NCBI GenBank assembly: GCA_021201795.1
Contig: JAJQEF010000025.1
Location: 1-37,819, forward strand
Length of the DNA stretch: 37,819 bases
Direction of reading: 5' to 3'
Source: Rikenellaceae bacterium
Lineage (GTDB): Bacteria; Bacteroidota; Bacteroidia; Bacteroidales; Rikenellaceae
The position numbers were made by a program, and so were the translations under genes. The notes below the pieces were generated by a model, which saw only the letters and a program-made list of their open reading frames with translations, had not been told where the DNA came from and did no database searches. Numbering within the stretch: the first letter of the stretch is position 1; each line of letters starts with the position of its first letter. Positions 1 to 9,995 of this stretch are shown here, in pieces.

Positions 1-1
1 A

Positions 2-1240
2 TCTAAAAGGATCCACACGGGTATAGGCGTGTCGCATTACCACATACAGTATAAACTGAAGTCAACTCCTGAGAAAATTATCGAGAGGGCTGTGGCTGCG
101 GTCAAGTATGCCAAATCTTTTGTGGAGCAAGTAGAATTCTATGCTGAGGACGCAGGACGTGCGGACAACGAATATCTCGCAAGAGTTATCGAAGCCGTTA
201 TCGGCGCCGGCGCAACCGTAGTGAATATTCCGGATACCACAGGATATTGTCTCCCGTACGAATACGGCGAGAAAATCAAATTCCTTATGGAGAACGTAAG
301 CAATATCCACAAGGCTGTTATATCGACACACTGCCATAACGACCTCGGTATGGCGACTGCCAACACCCTCGCAGGTGTCCTTAACGGAGCGAGGCAGGTG
401 GAAGTTACCATCAACGGTATCGGCGAACGTGCGGGGAACACTTCTCTTGAAGAGGTAGCGATGGCTCTCAAATGCCACAAACACCTCGGAATAGAGACCA
501 ACATAAATTCCAAAAAGATAATCGAGGCGAGCCGTATGGTCTCCAATCTTATGAACATGCCTGTTCAGCCTAACAAGGCCATAGTGGGGCGCAATGCATT
601 CGCCCACTCTTCCGGCATCCATCAGGACGGAGTGCTTAAACACCGCGAGAACTACGAGATCATCGATCCTAAAGACGTGGGACTGGAAGATTCCGCAATC
701 GTACTTACCGCAAGAAGCGGTCGTGCTGCATTGAAACACAGACTCGAACTTTTAGGCTACGTATTCGAACAGGAAAAGCTCGATAAAGTTTATGAAGACT
801 TCCTTAAACTTGCGGACAAGAAAAAAGATATCCGCGACGAGGATCTTTTACAGCTTGCTGGCGATACCACTGGAGAGAATTCCATGAACAAAATAAAACT
901 GAAAAAACTTCAGGTTCTTTCAGGTACGTTAATACCTACCGCTGTAGTTGTAATTACAGTAGGCGGCGAAGAACTTACCGCTACGGCAACCGGCAACGGG
1001 CCTGTGGACGCTGCTGTTAAGGCTATGAAATTCCTTATCAATCGTAAGGTTATCATACAGGAATTCCTTATTCAAGCTATAACTAAAGGCAGCAATGATG
1101 TAGGAAGGGTGCACATTCAGCTTTTACAGGAAGACAGCAACTTGATGGTTCACGGTTTCTCGGCTAACACTGACATAGTAAGGGCTGCAGTAGAAGCGTT
1201 CATCGACGGTATCAACAAAATGGTAAACAAAGAGAATTAA
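2..1240 (+). CDS. leuA: 2-isopropylmalate synthase, 5'-truncated by window edge
   Basis: Condenses acetyl-CoA with 2-oxoisovalerate, the first committed step of leucine synthesis. The reading frame is open to the first bases of the window, so the GTG at 29 is internal and the real start lies upstream; roughly the first 90-100 residues of a ~500-residue enzyme are missing. The catalytic TIM-barrel part shows the metal-binding motif HCHNDLG and a following GIGERAGN stretch. The C-terminal ~130 residues (from about base 870) are the regulatory dimer domain that binds leucine in characterised LeuA proteins. The gene is followed 20 nt later by leuC and is surely part of the leuACDB operon. The related citramalate or homocitrate synthases are possible alternatives, but the neighbours favour LeuA. 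Confidence 0.95.
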   Translation, partial: SKRIHTGIGVSHYHIQYKLKSTPEKIIERAVAAVKYAKSFVEQVEFYAEDAGRADNEYLARVIEAVIGAGATVVNIPDTTGYCLPYEYGEKIKFLMENVSNIHKAVISTHCHNDLGMATANTLAGVLNGARQVEVTINGIGERAGNTSLEEVAMALKCHKHLGIETNINSKKIIEASRMVSNLMNMPVQPNKAIVGRNAFAHSSGIHQDGVLKHRENYEIIDPKDVGLEDSAIVLTARSGRAALKHRLELLGYVFEQEKLDKVYEDFLKLADKKKDIRDEDLLQLAGDTTGENSMNKIKLKKLQVLSGTLIPTAVVVITVGGEELTATATGNGPVDAAVKAMKFLINRKVIIQEFLIQAITKGSNDVGRVHIQLLQEDSNLMVHGFSANTDIVRAAVEAFIDGINKMVNKEN

Positions 1241-1260
1241 ATAAATATTTAACACTGAAA

Positions 1261-2637
1261 ATGGCTAAAACATTATTTGACAAGGTATGGGACGCCCACG
1301 TCGTAAAAAAACTCGACGGAGGAAGGGATGTTCTTTACATCGACAGGCAATACATACACGAGGTGACATCTCCGGTAGCTTTTTCGGGTCTGCGCGACAG
1401 GGGTTTGAAAATTTTCCGTCCTTCGCAGATCACCGCTACGCCTGACCACAATGTACCGACTATCGACCAGCATCTTCCGCTCGAACCGGGCGAATCTAAG
1501 GATCAGCTGGACGCGCTTACCGCCAACTGCGGCGAATTCGGCGTACAGATGTTCGGTCTGGGCAACGACAAACACGGAGTGGTTCACATTATCGGCCCTG
1601 AACTGGGATTCACACAGCCGGGAATGACCATTGTCTGCGGTGACAGCCATACATCTACACACGGTGCATTCGGCGCAGTAGCGTTCGGTATAGGTACATC
1701 GGAAGTCGAAATGGTATTCGCTTCCCAGTGTATTCTTCAGCCTAAACCTAAAACAATGCGTATTACCGTCGACGGTGAACTACGCAAAGGCGTAGGCGCC
1801 AAAGACATAGTGCTTTACATAATATCTAAAATATCAGCATCTGGCGGAACAGGTCATTTTATCGAGTTCGCAGGTTCGGCAATACGCTCGCTCTCTATGG
1901 AGGGACGTATGACAGTCTGCAACATGAGCATCGAGAGCGGTGCACGCGGAGGAATCATCGCTCCGGACGAGATTACTTTCGAATATGTTAAAGGTCGCGA
2001 GAACGCTCCTAAAGGCGCTGACTGGGATAAAGCCTTGGCATACTGGAAGACTATCTACACGGATGCCGACGCTAAGTTCGACACCGAATATACATTCGAC
2101 GCTGCGGATATCGAACCTATGATAACTTACGGAACAAATCCGGGAATGGGCATCGGAATCACAGGTAATATCCCTGCTGGAAGCGACGCCAAGGCTCTCG
2201 AATACATGGGATTCAAAGAAGGCGAAGCGATGCTCGGCAAAAATATAGACTATGTGTTCGTGGGTAGCTGTACCAACGGACGTATCGAAGATTTCAGGGA
2301 ATTTGCTAATGCAGTCAAAGGACGCAGGAAGGCTGACAACGTGGTAGCATGGCTCGTTCCGGGATCGAAAATGGTCGAGAAGCAGGCTTACGAAGAGGGT
2401 ATTGTCGATATTCTAAAAGAAGCTGGATTCGAGTTCCGTCAGCCGGGATGTTCGGCATGTCTTGCGATGAATGCCGACAAGATTCCGGCAGGTAAATACT
2501 CCGTGTCTACGTCCAATCGTAACTTCGAAGGGCGTCAGGGACCTGGAGCTCGTACGCTGCTCGCAGGACCGTTAGTGGCTGCTGCGGCTGCCGTTACAGG
2601 CAAAATAACCGATCCACGTGAATTGTTTAACTTATAA
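1261..2637 (+). CDS. leuC: 3-isopropylmalate dehydratase large subunit
   Basis: Catalytic subunit of isopropylmalate isomerase, an aconitase-family [4Fe-4S] enzyme that converts 2- to 3-isopropylmalate together with LeuD. The 458-residue length is typical of the bacterial form. The cluster cysteines are visible: C337 in GSCTNGR, and C397 and C400 in GCSAC. The N-terminus [15 protein letters not shown] is characteristic of LeuC, which fixes the ATG start. It lies between leuA (20-nt gap) and leuD (13-nt gap) on the same strand, so the large and small subunits should be made from one transcript. Confidence 0.98.
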   Translation: MAKTLFDKVWDAHVVKKLDGGRDVLYIDRQYIHEVTSPVAFSGLRDRGLKIFRPSQITATPDHNVPTIDQHLPLEPGESKDQLDALTANCGEFGVQMFGLGNDKHGVVHIIGPELGFTQPGMTIVCGDSHTSTHGAFGAVAFGIGTSEVEMVFASQCILQPKPKTMRITVDGELRKGVGAKDIVLYIISKISASGGTGHFIEFAGSAIRSLSMEGRMTVCNMSIESGARGGIIAPDEITFEYVKGRENAPKGADWDKALAYWKTIYTDADAKFDTEYTFDAADIEPMITYGTNPGMGIGITGNIPAGSDAKALEYMGFKEGEAMLGKNIDYVFVGSCTNGRIEDFREFANAVKGRRKADNVVAWLVPGSKMVEKQAYEEGIVDILKEAGFEFRQPGCSACLAMNADKIPAGKYSVSTSNRNFEGRQGPGARTLLAGPLVAAAAAVTGKITDPRELFNL

Positions 2638-2650
2638 ACGAAGGTAAGAA

Positions 2651-3244
2651 ATGTCAATTCCTAAATTTGAAAAAATGGTATCCTGCGCGGTGCCTGTCAA
2701 TATAGAAAATATAGATACCGACCAGATCATCCCTGCCCGCTTCCTCAAAGCGGTTAAAAGAGAAGGCTTCGGAGACAACCTCTTCCGCGACTGGAGGTAC
2801 GATTCCAACAATAATAAAATAAGCGGCTTCGCACTGAATGAGAGCAAATACACGGGTTCGATCCTTGTAGGCGCTAAGAATTTCGGATGCGGTTCGTCAC
2901 GCGAACATGCAGCGTGGGCAATATACGACTACGGATTCAAAGTAGTGATATCCAGCTTCTTCGCGGATATATTCAAGAATAATGCGCTCAACAACGGTCT
3001 TCTTCCGATTCAGGTCTCGGAAGATTTCCTCGCTAAGGTATTTGCTCAGATCGAGAACGATCCTCAGGCTAAATTCGAGGTGGACCTCGAGAAACAGACA
3101 TTTACTATCTGCTCGACAGGAGAATCGACTGGATTCGACATCGACGCTTACAAAAAAGAATGTCTCCTTAACGGATACGACGACGTGGATTACCTTGTGA
3201 GCATTCATCCGGAAATCGAATCGTTCGAAGCATCAAGAAAATAA
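2651..3244 (+). CDS. leuD: 3-isopropylmalate dehydratase small subunit
   Basis: Small swivelling subunit of isopropylmalate isomerase, partner of the preceding leuC. The 197-residue protein has the family hallmarks [13 protein letters not shown] near residue 20 and [12 protein letters not shown] around residues 80-92, where the SSRE stretch contributes to substrate binding. The ATG start follows leuC by 13 nt. leuB follows 20 nt downstream, consistent with a single operon. Confidence 0.97.
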   Translation: MSIPKFEKMVSCAVPVNIENIDTDQIIPARFLKAVKREGFGDNLFRDWRYDSNNNKISGFALNESKYTGSILVGAKNFGCGSSREHAAWAIYDYGFKVVISSFFADIFKNNALNNGLLPIQVSEDFLAKVFAQIENDPQAKFEVDLEKQTFTICSTGESTGFDIDAYKKECLLNGYDDVDYLVSIHPEIESFEASRK

Positions 3245-3264
3245 TTTAAAGAATTAAATATACG

Positions 3265-4329
3265 ATGGAAAAAAATATAGCAGTATTGGCGGGCGACGGC
3301 ATAGGACCGGAGATCGTAAGGGAAACTATCAAAGTCATGGACGCGGTTGCAGTAAAATACGTCCACAAATTTAATTATGAGCATGCGCTCGTAGGGGCTT
3401 GTGCAATCGATGCTACGGGAGATCCGTATCCTGCCGAGACACACGAAGTTTGTAAAAGAGCTGACGCTGTTCTTTTCGGAGCGATCGGCGATCCAAAATA
3501 CGATAACAACCCTGCTGCAAAGGTTCGTCCAGAACAGGGCCTTCTTCGTATGCGTAAATCACTGGGATTATTCGCAAACATCCGTCCTCTTGTAATGTTC
3601 GATTCGCTTGCAGACCGCTCCCCTATTAAGAGGGAGATCGTCGAAGGCGCTGACTTCGTATGCGTGAGGGAACTTACAGGCGGAATGTACTTCGGTCGCC
3701 CACAGGGAAGGAGCGAAGACGGTAATACAGCTTACGATACTTGCGTTTATACTCGCGAAGAAGTAGAAAGAATTCTTCACCTCGCCTTCAAACTCGCAGG
3801 CAACCGCAGGAAAAAACTTACTGTTGTCGACAAAGCGAACGTTATAGCTACTTCACGCCTCTGGAGACAAATCGCGAAAGAAATAGAACCGCAATACCAT
3901 GAGATAGAACTCGAATTTATGTTCGTGGATAACGCTGCAATGCAGTTGATTCAACGTCCTACGCACTTCGACGTACTTGTTACCGAGAATCTCTTCGGCG
4001 ACATCCTTACAGACGAAGCGAGCGTTATCAGCGGATCATTGGGTATGCTCCCTTCAGCTTCAGTAGGTTCCGAAGTAGGTTTGTTCGAGCCTATACACGG
4101 TTCTTATCCGCAGGCTGCTGGCAAGAACATCGCAAATCCTATGGCGACGATCCTATCAGCTGCGATGCTTCTCGAACATCTTGAAATGCACGAAGAAGGC
4201 AAAGCAGTACGCAACGCTGTCAACGAAGCTGTAAAATCGGGAATCGTAACGGAAGATATCGCGACTGCGGGAAGCAAGGCTTATTCCACTACGGAAGTAG
4301 GCGACTTCGTTTCTTCAAAGATCAAATAA
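3265..4329 (+). CDS. leuB: 3-isopropylmalate dehydrogenase
   Basis: NAD-dependent oxidative decarboxylation of 3-isopropylmalate to 2-oxoisocaproate, the last leu-specific step. The 354-residue protein starts with the GDGIGPEIV nucleotide-fold motif. It carries the substrate-binding arginine region ([16 protein letters not shown]) and the signature FVDNAAMQL around residue 220, and continues to the C-terminal [15 protein letters not shown] segment. All are characteristic of LeuB rather than isocitrate dehydrogenase. It is the last gene of the operon; a strong intrinsic terminator begins 22 nt after its stop codon. Confidence 0.97.
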   Translation: MEKNIAVLAGDGIGPEIVRETIKVMDAVAVKYVHKFNYEHALVGACAIDATGDPYPAETHEVCKRADAVLFGAIGDPKYDNNPAAKVRPEQGLLRMRKSLGLFANIRPLVMFDSLADRSPIKREIVEGADFVCVRELTGGMYFGRPQGRSEDGNTAYDTCVYTREEVERILHLAFKLAGNRRKKLTVVDKANVIATSRLWRQIAKEIEPQYHEIELEFMFVDNAAMQLIQRPTHFDVLVTENLFGDILTDEASVISGSLGMLPSASVGSEVGLFEPIHGSYPQAAGKNIANPMATILSAAMLLEHLEMHEEGKAVRNAVNEAVKSGIVTEDIATAGSKAYSTTEVGDFVSSKIK

Positions 4330-4351
4330 TTACACATTCTGACATAACGAA

Positions 4352-4377
4352 AAAAAGAGGCTTGCGGGCCTCTTTTT
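4352..4377 (+). terminator. Rho-independent terminator of the leu operon
   Basis: A 10-bp perfect stem (AAAAAGAGGC pairing with GCCTCTTTTT) encloses the hexaloop TTGCGG and ends in a T-run. It lies just after the leuB stop, so it closes leuACDB. The A-run on the 5' side means it could also act on minus-strand transcripts, but no minus-strand gene ends near it. Confidence 0.93.
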
Positions 4378-4393
4378 AATTATTTAGCAGGTT

Positions 4394-4806
4394 ATGGAAA
4401 TAATAAAAATAGAAAATAACCAGAAACAATTTCACTATCTGCTTCTTCTGGCAGATTAAAAAGAAAAAATGATCGACAGATATCTGTAAGTTAGAAGAGT
4501 ATATGTTCGCATTGTACGACGAGGCGCTCCGAAGTATCTGCGTGGTATCAAAAATAGACGAGCGCACATATGAAATTAAAATCTCGCAACATATCGGATT
4601 ATCAGGGACAGGGATATGGCAAGACCCTCGTAGAATTTATTTCACATTGCAAGGACGAATGCGAGATTATTGTAGATACCGGTGAAGTTCCGGATGATTT
4701 TACTACTCCCACAGAATTAAAAATCTCTTTACTGAAACTACGATAAACCATTATAGAAGAAGGGATAGAACTTAAAGTTATGATCTGTCTCAGAAAGATT
4801 TTTTGA
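4394..4806 (+). pseudogene. Decayed GNAT-family N-acetyltransferase
   Basis: No single frame is open, but a GNAT acetyltransferase can be followed through three frames. Frame 1 begins at ATG 4394 with MEIIKIENNQKQF and hits in-frame TAA codons after LLLLAD and after MIDRYL. A second frame (from 4503) reads MFALYDEALRSICVV and continues to DERTYEIK. A third frame (about 4594-4738) reads YQGQGYGKTLVEFI, the acetyl-CoA pyrophosphate-binding loop (motif A, R/Q-x-x-G-x-G/A), and later IIEEGIELKVMICLRKIF up to the TGA at 4804. The region that should hold the FYxxxGF motif is shortened, so at least one deletion occurred as well as frameshifts. It lies between the leu terminator and a convergent gene. 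This is a genuine, fairly old pseudogene rather than a single sequencing error. Confidence 0.8.
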
Positions 4807-4818
4807 TATTCTGAATAA

Positions 4819-5343
4819 TTATGAATGTATAACAATATCCATTTTTATATCGTGCAGTTCCACCGGAATTTCATCGACCATCTGGAATCCGTAGCATATT
4901 CCGGCCTTAACTCCATGAATATCATTTAGCAACCTATCGTAGAACCCCTTGCCACGCCCAAGCCTGTTGCCATTATTATCGAACGCCACACCGGGAACGA
5001 CCGCAAAATCTATCTCAGAAGGATCGACAATCGGACCATCCGGTTCGGATATTCCGTAATCTGCCGTAATTATAACGCATCCATGAATATACTGCTTCAT
5101 CAGTAATGTTTGCCCGTGCATTACCGGCAGGCACATTCTTTTACTACCGCACCATTTTTTGATAAAATCCACGGTCCGTACCTCGTCCGGCAGTGACCAG
5201 TATACCAATACAGTTCCGGCATTCTTAAAAGCTTCGTTCCGTTCGATCATATCAGTTACAAGAGAGGATTCCTTTAGGGAATCCGTCTCTGATAACAATT
5301 TTTTGCGCTCTTTTATTAGCTGTCTTATTTCTTGTTTGGTCAT
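4819..5343 (-). CDS. 5-formyltetrahydrofolate cyclo-ligase
   Basis: ATP-dependent conversion of 5-formyl-THF to 5,10-methenyl-THF (MTHFS/YgfA family), recycling a folate storage form. The 174-residue protein has the basic N-terminus [13 protein letters not shown] and the C-terminal signature [20 protein letters not shown] followed by FYDR, the Mg-ATP-binding loop of this family. Its ATG overlaps the alaS stop codon by 4 nt (ATGA), so the two genes are translationally coupled and expressed from the alaS promoter. Length and motifs are typical; there is nothing to suggest decay. Confidence 0.93.
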   Translation of the reverse strand: MTKQEIRQLIKERKKLLSETDSLKESSLVTDMIERNEAFKNAGTVLVYWSLPDEVRTVDFIKKWCGSKRMCLPVMHGQTLLMKQYIHGCVIITADYGISEPDGPIVDPSEIDFAVVPGVAFDNNGNRLGRGKGFYDRLLNDIHGVKAGICYGFQMVDEIPVELHDIKMDIVIHS

Positions 5344-7964
5344 TGACCGATCGCGTCTTTAATTATCGACTTAGCTTTCAGAATTGCATTCTCGATTCCT
5401 TCCGGATTTTTACCGCCAGCTGTCGCGAAGAACGGCTGACCGCCGCCTCCGCCGCTTATCTCCTTAGCGGCTTCTCTTACAATTGCAGAAGCATTTAATC
5501 CTTTGGCTAAAAGCTCATCGCCAAGCATTATCGCAAGGCTCGGCTTCTTATCCACAACGCCTCCTACTACGAATGCCATATTAGGGAATTTGTTCTTAAG
5601 GTCGAACGCGATATTCTTTATTATATCGGGGTGAAGGTCGATCTGACGCGCAACGACATAAAAACCGTTCTCTTCGGTGAGATTTTTTGCGATTTCCTCT
5701 TCAATGGCTTTAGCGCGCTGTTTACGATTTTCCTCCATCTGCTTGCTGAGCTCGGCATTTTCCTCGACGATTTTTTTAATACTCTGGAATATAGACGGTG
5801 TATTCAGGTAATCTTTTATCTGGTTTATTCCCTCTTCGAGCATATATACATAATCTTCGGCCTTTTCAGCAGTAACAGCTTCTATGCGCCTTACCCCTGC
5901 CGAGATAGCACTTTCAGACATGATCTTAAAAAATCCTATATCGCCTGTCGCTCTTACGTGGGTTCCGCCACACAACTCGACTGAATCTCCGAATTTGATT
6001 ACACGCACCTCATCGCCGTATTTTTCTCCAAAAAGCATCATCGCCCCCATATCTTTAGCTTTCTCTATCGCACATTTACGATTTTCTTCCAAAGGACGGT
6101 TCTCTCTAATCATTTTATTTACTGCTTTCTCTACCTCCTTTATTTCTTCCGGAGTGACTTTTCTGAAATGGGCAAAGTCGAAGCGCAGATAGTCAGGTGT
6201 CACTAAGGAACCTTTTTGCTCCACATGGCTTCCTAATACCTCCTGTAAAGCCTTCTGCATGAGATGAGTCGCCGTGTGATTATTTGCAGTGTCCTGTCTT
6301 TTCTGTTCATCCACAACTGCACGGCATATCGATTCCGGATTTTCCGGAAGTATATCCATTATATGTACGGTAAGTTCATTTTCTTTCTGTGTGTCGCGTA
6401 CTGTGTATTTTTTACCGTCCGATTCTATGTAACCGCAGTCTCCGACCTGTCCTCCGGAATTACCATAGAACGGCGTCTGGTCGAACACTACCTGATAGAA
6501 TTTTTTATTTTTCGCTTCCACAAGTCGGTACTTCGAGATAGCTACATCCGCAGAAGTCGTATCATAACCTATAAAACGACTCTCATCCACAGGGTTCACC
6601 TCAGTCCAGTCTCCTGTATCCACTGCTGCGGCATTACGGGAGTGGTTCTTCTGCTGTTCAAGTTCGGTGGTAAAATTATCGAGGTCGACTTCCATCCCAT
6701 GTTCGCCTGTTATCAACTGAGTCAGATCGATAGGGAATCCGTAAGTGTCGTAAAGACCGAATGCATCTTTACCGGATATACATTTACCACCGTCTTTTTT
6801 GACTTTAGTAATTATATTGTCGAGAAGATTTATTCCCGTTGCAAGCGTACGCAGGAACGACGATTCCTCTTCGTTTATAACTTTTTCGATAAGCGTCTGC
6901 TGCGCTTTTAGCTCCGGAAACTGTCCGCCCATTTCCCTCACGAGCGTAGGAACCAGTTTGCATATAAACGGTTCGTTAAAACCCAGATAAGTATATCCGT
7001 AACGAACGGCACGGCGCAGTATACGGCGGATCACATATCCAGCCTTCACATTGGAAGGAAGCTGTCCGTCCGCGATCGAGAACGATATCGCGCGTAAATG
7101 GTCGGCAATAACCCTCATTGCGATATCTGTCTGTTCGTTTTCTCCGTAATTTTTACCGGAGAGAGCAGATATTTCTTTTATCGTAGGTTGGAATATATCG
7201 GTATCGTAATTACTTTTCTTACCTTGTATGACCATGCAGAGACGTTCGAATCCCATTCCCGTATCCACGTGTTTTTCCGGAAGAAGTTCGAGAGAACCAT
7301 TAGCTTTACGGTTAAACTGCATGAACACGAGGTTCCATATCTCTATCACGAGCGGATTATCTTTATTTACAAGTTCCGCACCGGGAATCTTAACGATATC
7401 TTCGTCGTCCCTAAGGTCATAATGCAGTTCGCTGCACGGACCGCAAGGACCTGTATCACCCAACTCCCAGAAGTTATCTTTTTTGTTGCCTAACAGGATA
7501 TGGTCTTCGGGCAGGAACTGCCTCCACAGATCGTATGCTTCGGTATCCTTACCCACACCGTCCGCTTCGCTTCCTTCGAAGACAGTTGCGTACATACGTT
7601 TGGTATCCATACCGAACTTAGTTACAAGAAGCTCCCATGCCCATTCAATCGCTTCTTTCTTGAAATAATCGCCGAAAGACCAGTTGCCCAGCATTTCGAA
7701 CATGGTGTGGTGATAGGTGTCCTTGCCCACTTCCTCGAGGTCGTTATGTTTACCGGAAACCCTGAGACACTTCTGTGTATCCGCAATTCGCCTGTATTTA
7801 GGCACGGAATTACCAAGAAACCAATCTTTAAATTGATTCATTCCGGCATTAGTAAACATTAACGTAGGATCATTTTTTACGACCATCGGTGACGACGGCA
7901 CGATTTCGTGTCCTTTACTTCTGAAGAAATCGAGAAATTCCTTCTTTATATCGTTTGAATTCAT
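5340..7964 (-). CDS. alaS: Alanyl-tRNA synthetase
   Basis: Class II synthetase that charges tRNA-Ala and edits Ser/Gly mischarges. The start is placed at the ATG whose product begins [14 protein letters not shown], giving 874 residues. A further in-frame ATG 21 nt upstream would add seven unconserved residues and would sit closer to the promoter. The aminoacylation domain shows [15 protein letters not shown] and [11 protein letters not shown]. The editing domain carries the zinc-binding HTATH and CGGTH motifs, and the C-terminal DHHA1-type domain ends with a [14 protein letters not shown] stretch. The full length is intact over 2.6 kb, a useful control showing that base-level errors are rare here. 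It is followed by the coupled folate gene. Confidence 0.98.
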   Translation of the reverse strand: MNSNDIKKEFLDFFRSKGHEIVPSSPMVVKNDPTLMFTNAGMNQFKDWFLGNSVPKYRRIADTQKCLRVSGKHNDLEEVGKDTYHHTMFEMLGNWSFGDYFKKEAIEWAWELLVTKFGMDTKRMYATVFEGSEADGVGKDTEAYDLWRQFLPEDHILLGNKKDNFWELGDTGPCGPCSELHYDLRDDEDIVKIPGAELVNKDNPLVIEIWNLVFMQFNRKANGSLELLPEKHVDTGMGFERLCMVIQGKKSNYDTDIFQPTIKEISALSGKNYGENEQTDIAMRVIADHLRAISFSIADGQLPSNVKAGYVIRRILRRAVRYGYTYLGFNEPFICKLVPTLVREMGGQFPELKAQQTLIEKVINEEESSFLRTLATGINLLDNIITKVKKDGGKCISGKDAFGLYDTYGFPIDLTQLITGEHGMEVDLDNFTTELEQQKNHSRNAAAVDTGDWTEVNPVDESRFIGYDTTSADVAISKYRLVEAKNKKFYQVVFDQTPFYGNSGGQVGDCGYIESDGKKYTVRDTQKENELTVHIMDILPENPESICRAVVDEQKRQDTANNHTATHLMQKALQEVLGSHVEQKGSLVTPDYLRFDFAHFRKVTPEEIKEVEKAVNKMIRENRPLEENRKCAIEKAKDMGAMMLFGEKYGDEVRVIKFGDSVELCGGTHVRATGDIGFFKIMSESAISAGVRRIEAVTAEKAEDYVYMLEEGINQIKDYLNTPSIFQSIKKIVEENAELSKQMEENRKQRAKAIEEEIAKNLTEENGFYVVARQIDLHPDIIKNIAFDLKNKFPNMAFVVGGVVDKKPSLAIMLGDELLAKGLNASAIVREAAKEISGGGGGQPFFATAGGKNPEGIENAILKAKSIIKDAIGQ

Positions 7965-8013
7965 AACTGGTAAGTGTGTTCTCAATAAAAACCTTTTGTT
8001 CAGCGTTATTAAA

Positions 8014-8044
8014 TTGCAAAACTAATCAAAATAGTTTAATTTTG
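8014..8044 (+). promoter_or_regulatory. Promoter of the M23/FecCD operon
   Basis: TTGC at 8014 is followed after 19 nt by TAATTTTG (8037-8044), matching the Bacteroidota TTTG-N19-21-TAnnTTTG pattern. Transcription would start near 8050, leaving a leader of only about 13 nt before the ATG at 8063. This supports the 8063 start over the longer frame that opens at 7976. Confidence 0.7.
8017..8024 (-). promoter_or_regulatory. alaS -7 promoter box (TAGTTTTG)
   Basis: On the minus strand TAGTTTTG fits the Bacteroidota TAnnTTTG -7 consensus, 52 nt upstream of the alaS ATG. No convincing TTTG element was found 19-21 nt further upstream. It overlaps the -33 element of the divergent M23 promoter, so the two promoters share DNA. 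Confidence 0.5.
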
Positions 8045-8062
8045 TCTGCTTATCATCCACTT

Positions 8063-9028
8063 ATGGCAAGAAAACGGTACAAATTTAATCCGCAGACCCT
8101 TGAGTACGAAGTGATCATTCTCCCATTTCGTATAAGGTTTTATCGTTTTCTCCGGGGAATCCTGATAGCATTCCTGATAGCTACGGTCCTTAATACGGTA
8201 TTTTCATATTTTTTTTACACTCCGAAAATGTACCGCATTAGCAGGGACAGGGACAATCTCCTGCTTCAGTATCAACTGCTGAACGATAAAATAAATGCAT
8301 CGTACGACATTTTAAACACGATAAGAAGCAGGGATAAATACGTTTACAGAACCCTTTTCGCTGTAGATACCCTTGCCATACCAGGCATATATAATCCATA
8401 TCCCGACAGCAAATACCGCCACTTTGAGAACGACAGGTTCGCTTATCTGATAAAATCCACATGGCTGAACCTGGACCAACTTACGAGAATCATATACTCC
8501 GAATCCGTTTCACTGGATCAATTGATGCCGATGGCTAACGATAAAGCAAAAATGGCTGAAAGCATTCCGGCGATATGGCCCTTGGACCGTAATATGATAC
8601 GTAACCTCGGCTTCTTTGGAAGAAGAAAGGATCCAGCAACAGGACGATTGGGGGCCATGCACGAAGGTATGGATTTCAGCGGAGCGGTCGGAACCCCTAT
8701 ATATGCTACAGGTAACGGAGTGGTGATCGGTATAGAAAGAAAATCAACCGGTTACGGAAGACAAATCCTTATAGACCATGGTTACGGATATCGTACGCGT
8801 TATGCACATTTAAGCAGGATAGATGTGGTTGAGGGGCAGGTATTGAGACGCGGTGAGAAAATAGGAGAAATGGGTAATACCGGCAAATCGACAGGCTCTC
8901 ATCTCCACTATGGAGTAATTTACCGAGGCAAAGCCGTAGACCCCATAAGTTATTTCAGTCGTGAAATGAGTCACGATGATTTTGTCCGCATAATCGAAAA
9001 TGCACAGAATATAATTTACGAGGATTAA
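8063..9028 (+). CDS. Membrane-anchored M23 (LytM-type) metallopeptidase
   Basis: Zinc endopeptidase predicted to cut peptidoglycan cross-links from the periplasmic side of the inner membrane. The start MARKRYKFNPQT was chosen because it follows the promoter and matches the short cytoplasmic tail typical of this family; the frame can be read back to 7976. The 321-residue protein has one transmembrane helix at about residues 25-45, a helical stalk, and a C-terminal LytM domain. The metal ligands are H200 and D204 (HEGMD) and H282 in HLH, with the catalytic H280 also present, so it should be active. It overlaps the next M23 gene by 1 nt (TAATG). Confidence 0.93.
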   Translation: MARKRYKFNPQTLEYEVIILPFRIRFYRFLRGILIAFLIATVLNTVFSYFFYTPKMYRISRDRDNLLLQYQLLNDKINASYDILNTIRSRDKYVYRTLFAVDTLAIPGIYNPYPDSKYRHFENDRFAYLIKSTWLNLDQLTRIIYSESVSLDQLMPMANDKAKMAESIPAIWPLDRNMIRNLGFFGRRKDPATGRLGAMHEGMDFSGAVGTPIYATGNGVVIGIERKSTGYGRQILIDHGYGYRTRYAHLSRIDVVEGQVLRRGEKIGEMGNTGKSTGSHLHYGVIYRGKAVDPISYFSREMSHDDFVRIIENAQNIIYED

Positions 9029-9993
9029 TGGCAGGAAAAAGTTTCAACATATTCCGGAAAAAAGAGGAACGTCCGAAGCATCCGGTTCACGCTAGACGCA
9101 AAGCCTTAACCGCAATAATACACATTCTGGTATGGACAGGAGTTGCCATTGTTTACTATGCGGTTTTTTCTTTCTTTTTCGATACTCCGATAGAAATAGG
9201 GATGAAACGATCCGTTAAAGGCCTTGAAACGGAATTCGACAGGCTGCCCACGAGATACGATCTCGTAGAGACTGTTCTTGAAAATGTTTCCGAACGGGAC
9301 AGATACCTTTTCAGATCTCTCTTCGATTCTTATCCTTTAGACACAGAACAGGACGACAGACTCGGGCTTTACGACTCTTTACTCAAAAAAACCAATGCTG
9401 AACTCGGTGATGAATTCCAGCAGGAACTACAGGATTTCACCGACAAGATGGATGTCTTGTCGAAAAAATTGGAAGTCCTTATCCACAGGATAGAAGAGAA
9501 CATGGAGGAGGTCAACCATATACCATCGATACAACCTATAATCAATAAGGAGCTAAATCTTATTGCAACCTCAACCGGCAGACGTATCCATCCGTTTTAC
9601 AGAACGCTCGTACAGCATAACGGCATGGATTATACGATTCCTGAAGAAACACGGGTATTCGCGACTGCCGACGGACGGGTATCGAGCATCTCGGCAGGCG
9701 GCAGGACTAATACATCCGGTATATCGGTAACAATAGATCACGGGAACGGATACACCACGCAATACAATCATCTGAGCAGGGTATTCGTCGGACCGGGTTA
9801 TAAGGTCAACCGCGGCGACATCATAGCGATGAGCGGTAATACGGGATTATCTCTCGCACCTCATCTGCATTACGAAATACGATTCAGGGACAAAATTGTA
9901 GATCCTGTGCATTATTTTTTCCATGAACTTGATCCGTTCGATTATTACAGGGCGAAAAAAGTTGCCTCTGTAGGAATGCAATCCCTGGATTAA
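9028..9993 (+). CDS. Second membrane-anchored M23 metallopeptidase
   Basis: Paralogue of the preceding gene with the same plan: a basic cytoplasmic tail, one transmembrane helix at about residues 30-52, a coiled-coil-like helical stalk (about 60-165) and a LytM domain. H197 and D201 (HNGMD) and H279/H281 (HLH) are all present, so it should also be catalytic. The ATG overlaps the previous stop by one base, indicating coupled translation. The tandem pair suggests two partners of one cell-wall remodelling machine, possibly a heteromer; that is inference. The next gene begins 2 nt after its stop, tying peptidoglycan hydrolases to an uptake transporter. Confidence 0.92.
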   Translation: MAGKSFNIFRKKEERPKHPVHARRKALTAIIHILVWTGVAIVYYAVFSFFFDTPIEIGMKRSVKGLETEFDRLPTRYDLVETVLENVSERDRYLFRSLFDSYPLDTEQDDRLGLYDSLLKKTNAELGDEFQQELQDFTDKMDVLSKKLEVLIHRIEENMEEVNHIPSIQPIINKELNLIATSTGRRIHPFYRTLVQHNGMDYTIPEETRVFATADGRVSSISAGGRTNTSGISVTIDHGNGYTTQYNHLSRVFVGPGYKVNRGDIIAMSGNTGLSLAPHLHYEIRFRDKIVDPVHYFFHELDPFDYYRAKKVASVGMQSLD

Positions 9994-9995
9994 AG

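Noticed and set aside
62-739. Long minus-strand open frame inside leuA
   Set aside because: It is antisense to a strongly conserved enzyme, has no recognisable motif, and arises from codon bias in leuA.
5631-7862. Several plus-strand open frames of 60-215 codons opposite alaS
   Set aside because: All lie opposite an intact alaS, have low-complexity hydrophobic/Phe-rich products and no promoter or family signature.
7976-8062. Longer start for the first M23 peptidase
   Set aside because: The extra 29 residues precede the predicted transcription start and show no conserved character; ATG 8063 fits the promoter.
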